Origin: Neobacillus notoginsengisoli
GTDB taxonomy: Bacteria; Bacillota; Bacilli; Bacillales; Cytobacillaceae
Assembly (NCBI RefSeq): GCF_003515685.1
Contig: NZ_QWEG01000007.1
Location: 124,001 to 188,000, forward strand
Direction of reading: 5' to 3'
Length of the DNA stretch: 64,000 nucleotides
Of the stretch, positions 57,405-64,000 are shown one piece after another. Position 1 is the first letter of the stretch. Each line of letters starts with the position of its first letter. The notes under the pieces were generated by a model. The model was not told where the DNA came from. It saw only the letters and a program-made list of their open reading frames with translations, and searched no databases. The translations under genes were made by a program, and so were the position numbers.

Positions 57405-58328
57405 TTGAAATTAAATAAAGGCATTCTCTATATATTAATCGGTGCTTCGTTTTTTGGCTTTACACCGATATTTGCTAAATTGGGGTTTAGCAACGGCTAC
57501 TCACTTGGCCAAATCAATATTGTTCAAATGTTGATTTCCTCGTTCTTATTGTGGTCTCTTGCGCTCTTGAAACCATCTAGTTTTAAAGGACTTACTAAGA
57601 GGAATATTCTTCAGATAATGATGATCGGCTGTTTTATCGGTTTAACAAGTATCTTTTATTATGGTGCATTAAAGTATCTGCCTGCTTCTTTAGCCATCAT
57701 TTTAATGTTCCAATTCGTCTGGATTGGTATCATATTAGAATGGATTTTTAGCAAAATCAAGCCCGCTCCTGTAACAATCATGTCCATCATCCTCATTTTA
57801 ATAGGGGTTGTTTTTGCTTCGAATGTGTTTCATGGGGACATCCAGGGTCTTCCAGTGAAAGGTTTCATGTTTGGGATTTTATCCGCATTCACCTATGCCG
57901 GATTTATTTTTTGCAGTGGAAAGGTCGCTGTAAATGTCGATTCGCGGATTCGAAGCGCTTTAATGGTGACAGGATCCTTGATTTTAGTGCTGATCCTGTT
58001 TATGGGGGAAATTCCATCTGTACTTCCGTTGGAGAAAAACCTGTTAACGACTGGAATTGGCGTTTCGTTATTCGGATCAGTTCTTCCTCCGCTATTTTTT
58101 GCAGTGGGCATGCCGTTAGTTTCCGGAGGCATCGCCAACATTTTAACATCGATTGAACTGCCTATCGCAATTGTTTCGGCGAGCATTATTTTGTCAGAAA
58201 CGGTCACGCCGCTTCAGTGGTTAGGCACAGCAATTATCCTAGCAGCAATTGCATTTAATGAACTCGGACCGAACCTGTTCCGAATTAGAGAGCCTTTTCC
58301 CGAACAAAACGAGCATCTGAATCATTGA
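57405..58328 (+). CDS. EamA (DMT) family transporter
   Basis: 307 residues from TTG 57405, eight bases after GGAGG; ATG 57390 overlaps the SD. Ten helices in two EamA repeats (IGASFFGFTPIFAKLGFSNG at the start; LLSS..FVWIGIILEWIF; IELPIAIVSASIILSE). Metabolite or amino acid exporter family; substrate unknown. Flanked on both sides by related palindromes. Confidence 0.88.
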   Translation: MKLNKGILYILIGASFFGFTPIFAKLGFSNGYSLGQINIVQMLISSFLLWSLALLKPSSFKGLTKRNILQIMMIGCFIGLTSIFYYGALKYLPASLAIILMFQFVWIGIILEWIFSKIKPAPVTIMSIILILIGVVFASNVFHGDIQGLPVKGFMFGILSAFTYAGFIFCSGKVAVNVDSRIRSALMVTGSLILVLILFMGEIPSVLPLEKNLLTTGIGVSLFGSVLPPLFFAVGMPLVSGGIANILTSIELPIAIVSASIILSETVTPLQWLGTAIILAAIAFNELGPNLFRIREPFPEQNEHLNH

Positions 58329-58337
58329 TAGAAAAAT

Positions 58338-58403
58338 TGCCTGTCACTCACCTAGTTTTGTCGAAAATGATTCGACAAAATGTAGGTAATGGCAGGCACT
58401 TGT
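58338..58403. repeat. TGCCTGTCACT hairpin downstream of the EamA gene
   Basis: TTGCCTGTCACTCACCTA pairs with TAGGTAATGGCAGGCA around an inner TTTTGTCGAA/TTCGACAAAA stem. Works as a strong terminator-like structure; related at its ends to 57271-57332. Confidence 0.75.
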
Positions 58404-58404
58404 T

Positions 58405-59064
58405 TTATGTTTCACGATATTTTCTGATCATCTCGAGATATTGCGTATCCCCTAGCCCAAGATGTTGGAATTCTACAATTAATTTCGTTACAAGCTCTGC
58501 TTCTGGCATATGCTGGTGCTTTTTAATAGTGCGAATAAGGTCACTATCATCTTTAAGATAAGCTAAATACAATTCGATTCCGTTTTTTAATACGTCTGGA
58601 AAAATGGATTCGGGGGATTTTTTTTGAATCAAAACTTGTTTGTAAATTGGATCATATCCCTCTGCTTTCAAGCTAAAACTTTCCTTACGTTCATACTTAT
58701 CCCCGACTATATGCAGTTCAATAGACCCCATATAACCCGTCTGGTCCAACCAGGCTAGGATTGTCAGAATATTGATCTGACAAAACATATCTCCATCAAA
58801 CCATAAGAAAAGATGAGTATAATTTTTGCAAAAGAGGGGTTTCAATGGTTTTAGCGTGATGTCAGTATATTGTTCAGTTGTAACGTGATGAACCTTAGCC
58901 CGTGTTTCGGTGAATTGAGGAGAAAATAAATCGTCACACGTGTCTCCATAACACATCGCCTCGTTAAAGGGAATCATCCATTCTTCTTCGAGAAATTGTG
59001 TCTTTTTAAAATGGTCATACATAACCTGTCCATTTAAAATATGTAAGGTGTTTTTTTGAGTCAT
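58405..59064 (-). CDS. DUF1835-type protein
   Basis: 219 residues. N-terminal TLHILNGQVMYDHFKK and IPFNEAMCYGDTCDDLF fit the DUF1835 pattern, in the middle LFLWFDGDMFCQINILTILAWL. Cytosolic, function unknown. SD AAGGAG eight bases before ATG. The TTTTGCAAAA decamer occurs inside it at 58824. Confidence 0.78.
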   Translation of the reverse strand: MTQKNTLHILNGQVMYDHFKKTQFLEEEWMIPFNEAMCYGDTCDDLFSPQFTETRAKVHHVTTEQYTDITLKPLKPLFCKNYTHLFLWFDGDMFCQINILTILAWLDQTGYMGSIELHIVGDKYERKESFSLKAEGYDPIYKQVLIQKKSPESIFPDVLKNGIELYLAYLKDDSDLIRTIKKHQHMPEAELVTKLIVEFQHLGLGDTQYLEMIRKYRET

Positions 59065-59129
59065 ATAACTAGCTCCTTTGAGTACTGCCTCTTTATATAT
59101 ACCAATTAACCGGAGTTGTTCATTTGGCT

Positions 59130-59259
59130 GTTGATTTCCGCTTCGGGTACACTCTTTCCGCGGGGCGTCAGTGGAGCCTCCTCGGCGCTTAAAGCGCCTG
59201 CGGGGTCTCCACCTTGCCGCTTCATCCCGCCGGAGTCGGTACCCTTCGCTCCAATCAAC
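59130..59259. repeat. Long palindromic intergenic repeat, copy 2 (short form)
   Basis: 130 bases bounded by GTTGATTTCCGC and CGCTCCAATCAAC. Internal GGCGC-ttaaA-GCGCC and GGGTAC...GTACCC pairs make a nested hairpin. Core shared with 52770-53015. The gap 59065-59397 also holds a GCCAGCT/AGCTGGC terminator-like hairpin at 59309-59330 for the M20 gene that follows. Confidence 0.87.
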
Positions 59260-59308
59260 GTAATTAAAATAAACATACTCCTATAACACAGCCTTAATAA
59301 AAAGCATA

Positions 59309-59330
59309 GCCAGCTATTCCTCTAGCTGGC
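59309..59330 (-). terminator. Terminator of the M20 operon
   Basis: GCCAGCT/AGCTGGC 7-bp stem, on the - strand followed by ATGCTTTTT. Confidence 0.6.
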
Positions 59331-59397
59331 CTCATCCTACACAGACAATGTCTATATTAGCATCTGACATTCTTTTCGACTATTCCTTATTTCATTT

Positions 59398-60573
59398 CTA
59401 TTCGTTTAGGTATGCCCAGGCGTATTGAGCATAGAGTTCTGCGCCAGTTGCAAGGGCGTCTTCGTCAATGTTGAATTTGCCGTGATGGTGGGCCCATTGA
59501 GTGTCTTTTTCAGGGTTGCCGCTGCCAACAAGGGCAAAGCTGCCAGGAGCCTTCATCATGTATTCACTAAAGTCCTCGGCGCCCATGGTTGGCTTTTCAT
59601 GATAGATGACCTCCGCACCAAATGCTTCAGCGGCTGTTTTTTGCACGAGTTTTGCACTCTCTTCATCGTTGATGACAGCCACGGTGCCATACGTGTACTC
59701 TACCTCCGCCGTTGCTCCATAAATTGCTGCTACTTGTTCCGCGTAGTTTCGCAGCTGCTGTTCAATATGGTCCTTCACCGTCGGATCGAAACAGCGTACA
59801 GTTCCCTCTATCACAGCATTTTCAGCAATGACATTGAATCTTGTCCCGACCACCATTTTCCCGACAGTTAACACAGCTGGCTGCTGTGGGTCAATTGTCC
59901 TCGATACGACTGATTGAACATTCATCACAAAAGAGGAAGCAACGACCGCTGCATCAATACAATCATGCGGGATGGCCCCGTGGCCGCCCTTCCCTTTAAA
60001 GGTGACGGTAAATAGATCTGCGGATGCAAAGGATGGGCCTGGCGTACAGGAAACAGTTCCTGTCGGCATCTGTGACCAAATATGGATACCGAAAACATTG
60101 TCCACTCCGTCCATTGCTCCCTGTGATACCATTGCTTTCGCTCCAGCTGCTATTTCCTCGGCCGGCTGGAAAATCAAACGGACATTGCCCGGCAATTCTT
60201 CTTTGATTTCATTTAGCGCTTTAGCGGCAATGAGCAGCATCGCCGTATGGGCGTCATGTCCACATGCGTGCATCTTTCCCTCTTCTTTTGATGCATAGGG
60301 CAAATCCTTATTTAATTGTTCAACTGTCAAGGCATCCATATCGGCTCTTAACGCAACGGTTTTACCCGGATTTCCCCCTTCGATGGTCGCAATAACCCCT
60401 GTTGGTTTTGTCTTACGATAAGAGATTCCCAGGTTCTCAAGGTATTCACAAACAAAGGCCGTAGTCTTAAATTCTTCAAAGGATAATTCCGGTTCACTGT
60501 GGAACTTTCTGCGTAACTCAATTAATTCCTCATTGTACGCTTGAATCGCTTTCGCTAATTTTGCATGGATCAC
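59398..60573 (-). CDS. M20 family amidohydrolase (AmaA/hippurate hydrolase-like)
   Basis: 391 residues, GTG start nine bases after GGAGGC. MHACGHDAHTAMLL, QPAEEIAAGAKAMV, KPTMGAEDFSEYMM, AHHHGKFNIDEDAL form the metal site and catalytic Glu. More distant from the 53-55 kb pair than they are from each other. Third gene of an operon with a transporter and a carbamoylase-like enzyme. Confidence 0.92.
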   Translation of the reverse strand: MIHAKLAKAIQAYNEELIELRRKFHSEPELSFEEFKTTAFVCEYLENLGISYRKTKPTGVIATIEGGNPGKTVALRADMDALTVEQLNKDLPYASKEEGKMHACGHDAHTAMLLIAAKALNEIKEELPGNVRLIFQPAEEIAAGAKAMVSQGAMDGVDNVFGIHIWSQMPTGTVSCTPGPSFASADLFTVTFKGKGGHGAIPHDCIDAAVVASSFVMNVQSVVSRTIDPQQPAVLTVGKMVVGTRFNVIAENAVIEGTVRCFDPTVKDHIEQQLRNYAEQVAAIYGATAEVEYTYGTVAVINDEESAKLVQKTAAEAFGAEVIYHEKPTMGAEDFSEYMMKAPGSFALVGSGNPEKDTQWAHHHGKFNIDEDALATGAELYAQYAWAYLNE

Positions 60574-60575
60574 TT

Positions 60576-61805
60576 TTATTCTGCCTCCGTTAATGTCTTA
60601 GCTGCTTCATATAAAATAGCTGTTGCGTTTGCAATTTCTTTGGCGTCCGACCATTCCTCCGGACAGTGGCTTAGTCCGTTCTTGCTTGGAATAAACAACA
60701 TGGCTACATCGGTCACCTCGGACATGACCATCGCATCATGGCCTGCCCCGCTGTTTATCGAACAGTATGGAAGGTTCAACTCACTGCATTTCTCTTTAAA
60801 AAGTGAAATGATTTCTTGATTCATGGCCTTTGGCGGCATATATAATTGCTGCTGCACAGATGTCTCGATTCCATTTCCATTATAGGCTTCGATCAATCCA
60901 ATGACCTCCTCGACTGCATGAAGGACGTGCTCTTCTTTTCCTGACCGTATATCGACCGTGAATACGACCTTATCAGGAATCACATTTGCCCCATTTGGCC
61001 AAACGTTCAAGCGGCCGGTGGTAATGACGGTTCCTTCCCCTTCACTAGAGGCGATCTCGGGGAACCGGGCAATCATGTTGGCTGCCGCAACTAATGCATC
61101 CGCGCGGCGGTTCATTGGGGTCGTGCCCGCATGCCCAGCCTGCCCTTTAACTGTCACTTCTAATTGGGTTAACCCGACAATGGCCTCTACCATTCCTATA
61201 GGAATTCCCTTTTCTTCAAGGATAGGTCCTTGTTCAATGTGCAATTCCAGGAAGGCCTTCATCGTTTTTGGGTCTCTTTTTTTCGAAAGAGAAGGGTCGA
61301 GGCCGATTCTCTTCATCGCTTCCTCCGTTGTCACCCCATCTTTATCTTGTAACCTCAGAAACTCTTCCTCGCCCAACAGACCGACGATTCCCCTCGAGCC
61401 CATCAGGCCCCCGCCAAATCTCGTTCCTTCTTCTTCTATCATGGCAACGACTTCTAACGGATATTTGGGTTTGAGCCTATTTTTCAAAAACAGACCAGCA
61501 ACCTCGAGTGCGGCCACCACTCCGGTAGGACCGTCGTAGGACCCGCCGTTTGGTACTGAATCAAAATGAGAACCGATCAGCACACTCGGTGCATCCTTTA
61601 ACGTACCTTCCACCCTGCTAAAAATATTGCCTAGACCATCTTCTCTTACTTCAAGACCATATTCCCTCATTTTTTCCTTCAGATATTCGCGGGCTTGTAA
61701 GTCCTCTTTGCTATAGGTCAGCCTCGTTGTCCCTTTGCCCGGGGTAGCGGTAAATTGACTAAGTGCCTCGATATGCTTTTCAATTCGTTCCTGTAAACCT
61801 ATCAA
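60576..61805 (-). CDS. M20 hydantoinase/carbamoylase family amidase
   Basis: 409 residues from TTG 61805, six bases after GGAGGGG; TTG 61820 lies on the SD. GSHFDSVPNGGSYDGPTGV, MIEEEGTRFGGGLMGSRG, IEQGPILEEKGIPIGMVE and GAGHDAMVMSEV identify the AtzF/HyuC group: N-carbamoyl-L-amino acid hydrolase or allantoate amidohydrolase. Ends two bases before the next M20 gene starts. Confidence 0.92.
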   Translation of the reverse strand: MIGLQERIEKHIEALSQFTATPGKGTTRLTYSKEDLQAREYLKEKMREYGLEVREDGLGNIFSRVEGTLKDAPSVLIGSHFDSVPNGGSYDGPTGVVAALEVAGLFLKNRLKPKYPLEVVAMIEEEGTRFGGGLMGSRGIVGLLGEEEFLRLQDKDGVTTEEAMKRIGLDPSLSKKRDPKTMKAFLELHIEQGPILEEKGIPIGMVEAIVGLTQLEVTVKGQAGHAGTTPMNRRADALVAAANMIARFPEIASSEGEGTVITTGRLNVWPNGANVIPDKVVFTVDIRSGKEEHVLHAVEEVIGLIEAYNGNGIETSVQQQLYMPPKAMNQEIISLFKEKCSELNLPYCSINSGAGHDAMVMSEVTDVAMLFIPSKNGLSHCPEEWSDAKEIANATAILYEAAKTLTEAE

Positions 61806-61820
61806 TGCTTTCCCCTCCAA

Positions 61821-63032
61821 TTACTTCAAGAATCCAACAAAGATGCCGGCCAAGATGACTGAGACAATCGTAACTGTTATAAAACCACCAACCAGCATCG
61901 GCGGCAGCATATGGCTTGTCAGCATGTCTCTTTCTTTTTCGTCATCCGTTAACGACTTTATGACTTCATTGGTAATAATATAATCAGCTGGAAACCCATA
62001 CAGGGCGGTTAGGGAAACAGCGAATGCCATATGCTTGCTTACCTTTAAAATCTTTCCGGCGATAAAGGAGAAAATATACATCCCGATCACGGCCAAAATA
62101 ATCGTGCCGACCAGCGGGTATACAATTTCGAGCATCATACTTGGTGTTGCTTGTTTTAAGCCGTCAAAAATAAACAGCATCAGTACCATTAATGCCATGC
62201 CAAAGCCATTGGCTTTTTGTAAGACCTGTCTTTCCAAAAAGCCTGCACTTGAAGCAATCACCCCAAACAATAAACACAGAACAAACGGGCTGATGGAAAC
62301 AACCGGTGCTGCCAAGGCCGAAACCAAATAGGCAAGATAAGCTACAAGCGCAAGCCTAAACAGCTTAAAGAAATCGGTGTTATATTTTTCTGGCAAGTTT
62401 TTAACAAGATTAAATTTCGGTTTGGCTGTCTCTGAAGCGGCAGCCACCTCTGACTGTGCAGTTTCTTGCTCTTTATAGGCGGTCATCTGTCCGCTGCGAT
62501 AGAGGGTTAACAGCCTTTTCCCTTCTTTCTTTAATACGACTGAGGTGATTGGATAACCGGCAAACCCTTGCGCAACATAGATGACGATGGCAAAAACGGA
62601 AAGGGAAGTAAGGCCTGCTTCTCTCGCACCTTCAGACATGATAAGAGCGGATACGACTCCACCCACTAAAGGAGGAATCGCGACAACAACTGTCTTAAAC
62701 CCAAAAATAAGACTTCCCACTGTCATTAAGATGGCGATAATACCAACAATTCCAAAAAGAGCTATAACGATTGTTTTCCACTGTTTTTTTAATTCTTTAA
62801 GGGATAATAATGTACCCATGTTAGTGATGAGTAAATACATCATCATAGTAGCCACTACAGGCGGTACACCTGCTATGGAGACAATGTCTTTCGGGAAGAA
62901 CGTCCAATAACCTGCTAGGAATAGGACGGCACAGACAAACATGGACGGTACCCAGGCTTTCGTCCGTACAGCAACTAAGTCCCCAATCAACAGGATGCCT
63001 ACAATAATCACTAGCGCCAGCATTTGTGACAT
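61821..63032 (-). CDS. Multi-helix permease of unknown specificity
   Basis: 403 residues, about ten helices with a cytoplasmic loop near 185-215. PPLVGGVVSALIMSEGAREAG and FPADYIITNEVIKSLTDDE are distinctive, but I cannot name the family with confidence. First gene of the operon with two M20 enzymes; it likely imports their N-substituted amino acid substrate. Confidence 0.8.
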   Translation of the reverse strand: MSQMLALVIIVGILLIGDLVAVRTKAWVPSMFVCAVLFLAGYWTFFPKDIVSIAGVPPVVATMMMYLLITNMGTLLSLKELKKQWKTIVIALFGIVGIIAILMTVGSLIFGFKTVVVAIPPLVGGVVSALIMSEGAREAGLTSLSVFAIVIYVAQGFAGYPITSVVLKKEGKRLLTLYRSGQMTAYKEQETAQSEVAAASETAKPKFNLVKNLPEKYNTDFFKLFRLALVAYLAYLVSALAAPVVSISPFVLCLLFGVIASSAGFLERQVLQKANGFGMALMVLMLFIFDGLKQATPSMMLEIVYPLVGTIILAVIGMYIFSFIAGKILKVSKHMAFAVSLTALYGFPADYIITNEVIKSLTDDEKERDMLTSHMLPPMLVGGFITVTIVSVILAGIFVGFLK

Positions 63033-63097
63033 AAGCTCACTTCTTTCTCTAAGAGGTTTAGTATATTTAGTGTTACGAAAAATAATGTAATAGTAGA

Positions 63098-63126
63098 ATA
63101 ATAGTATAATTGGACTGTTCAGTCAA
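63098..63126 (-). promoter_or_regulatory. Sigma-A promoter with embedded operator for the M20/permease operon
   Basis: - strand TTGACT (63126-63121), 17-base spacer, TATTAT (63103-63098). The palindrome GACTGTTCAGTC (63113-63124) covers the -35 and spacer, typical of a TetR-like repressor site. Confidence 0.68.
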
Positions 63127-63150
63127 TTTTAAATTTTTCTATTTTTTAAG

Positions 63151-63164
63151 GGTAATCGCTTTCA
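63151..63164. promoter_or_regulatory. CcpA cre-like site
   Basis: - strand TGAAAGCGATTACC is one mismatch from TGWAANCGNTNWCA. About 25 bases upstream of the -35 of the M20/permease operon. Confidence 0.55.
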
Positions 63165-63280
63165 TTGTTGAATCGTATAGGGTTTGAAAGTTTTGCTTTT
63201 ACAGTTTTGCAAAAAGTTTTTAAGAATAACAAAACAACCCCTCTCCAACCAAAATAGAGGGTGCTGTTCCCTTTTCTTAA

Positions 63281-63318
63281 AAAAAAATAGATCTGGCACC
63301 TACAAAAGGTGCCAGATC
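63281..63318 (-). terminator. Terminator of hmp
   Basis: Perfect 11-bp stem GATCTGGCACC/GGTGCCAGATC, followed on the - strand by TATTTTTTTT. Confidence 0.87.
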
Positions 63319-63352
63319 ATTTTAAGATATTCGACATGAAGTTTTATACCAA

Positions 63353-64000
63353 TTAAGCTGTCAAGTCACCCTTCGGTCCAAAAAACTCGTAGTGGATTTT
63401 GTCTTCTTTTACATCTAATTCTTTTAAGGAACGGTAGATGGCCTTCATGAATGGAGTCGGGCCACAGAAATAGAAATCCGCCTCTTGAATTTGTACATTT
63501 TCCTCCAACCACATTTTAGTTACATAACCTTCAACGTCAAAGCTGCCATTTTGACGGTCTTCTTCTGTGGGCGAATCATAAAAAACAAAAGAGTTTACGT
63601 TTTCTTTTTCGGCGATGACATTTACTTCATCACGTAAAGCATGGACGTTGCTATTTTGAGCGGCATGAATAAATGTAACCTCCCGCTCCGGCTGAACCTC
63701 AACCACAGTATTTAACATACTCATCATCGGAGTTAGTCCAACACCGCCGCTGATCAATACGACTGGTGTTTTCTTCTGCAAATCTAAGACAAAGTCCCCG
63801 GCTGGTGCGCTGATTTTTAGCTCGTCCCCTTCCTTCACATGTTCATGAAGATAATTGGACACTTTGCCATCTGGATTTTCAGGACTTGTTTCCCGTTTTA
63901 CGCTAATGCGATAGTGGTTTCTTCCTGGCGCATCGGAGAGACTGTACTGCCGAACATGGGTAAATTCCTCACCAGACATCTCCAATTGAATGCTAATGTA
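63353..64000 (-). CDS. hmp: Flavohaemoglobin (nitric oxide dioxygenase), C-terminal part
   Basis: The last 216 residues; the globin domain and start lie beyond the window edge (frame open to 64000). FAD-binding RQYSLSDAPG, NAD-binding ISGGVGLTPMMSML and YFCGPTPFMKAIYRSL, and the terminal KIHYEFFGP are those of Hmp. Oxidises NO to nitrate with NADH. Monocistronic with its own terminator. Confidence 0.95.
   Translation of the reverse strand, partial: YISIQLEMSGEEFTHVRQYSLSDAPGRNHYRISVKRETSPENPDGKVSNYLHEHVKEGDELKISAPAGDFVLDLQKKTPVVLISGGVGLTPMMSMLNTVVEVQPEREVTFIHAAQNSNVHALRDEVNVIAEKENVNSFVFYDSPTEEDRQNGSFDVEGYVTKMWLEENVQIQEADFYFCGPTPFMKAIYRSLKELDVKEDKIHYEFFGPKGDLTA

Overview
The window comes from a low-to-medium GC, spore-forming member of the Bacillaceae. 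The evidence is strong GGAGG ribosome binding sites with frequent GTG and TTG starts, GerPA/PF-type spore germination genes with spore Hsp20 proteins, a sigma-G promoter in front of a small basic spore-type protein, a perfect CIRCE element, and Bacillus-type GntR, PerR and PurR sites. It is not Bacillus subtilis itself: it has an NADP glutamate dehydrogenase paired with gltC, a malate:quinone oxidoreductase and a YedE/YedF pair. I cannot fix the genus. There are no rRNA or tRNA genes, no insertion sequences, no prophage and no CRISPR array.

Layout. 1-13.1 kb: the end of a subtilase, a preQ1-riboswitch-controlled queuosine pair (queF and a precursor transporter), htpG under CIRCE, a TauE/SafE exporter, then a Bce-type antimicrobial peptide sensing and resistance module (response regulator, kinase, ABC ATPase, permease) between two NCS2 purine permeases. 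13.1-20.8 kb: deoD behind an unassigned structured leader, a 104-bp tandem repeat array, a cupin/HD-GYP protein, a secreted coiled-coil protein under a c-di-GMP-I riboswitch, a secreted protein plus small membrane protein pair, and an ABC transporter under a lysine riboswitch. 20.9-26.7 kb: a sucrose PTS gene and a doubly frameshifted sucrase, then a six-gene GerP/Hsp20 spore cluster. 26.7-34.2 kb: UPF0324 transporter, rluF, VOC protein, yjdM, ytoQ, a secreted subtilase, two tiny genes and a membrane-anchored L,D-transpeptidase.

34.3-43.4 kb: gltC divergent from gdhA, PerR-controlled ahpCF, mqo, and the most notable locus: yedE followed by a yedF homologue in which an in-frame TGA sits exactly where the catalytic Cys of the CPxP motif belongs, followed by a plausible bacterial SECIS hairpin. 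This suggests an unannotated selenocysteine protein. 43.5-53.2 kb: small unknown genes, a decayed alpha/beta hydrolase, a second 104-bp repeat array, and the gluconate operon gntRKPZ with its GntR operator. 53.2-64 kb: four M20 metallopeptidases in two operons with three transporters, palindromic repeats, and the end of flavohaemoglobin hmp.

Three non-coding themes recur. Two tandem arrays with unrelated sequences share the same 52-bp hairpin half-unit. A 21-bp array lies in the sucrose locus. The palindromic decamer TTTTGCAAAA occurs at least ten times, mostly between genes. At least three metabolite or second-messenger riboswitches (preQ1, c-di-GMP, lysine) control genes here.
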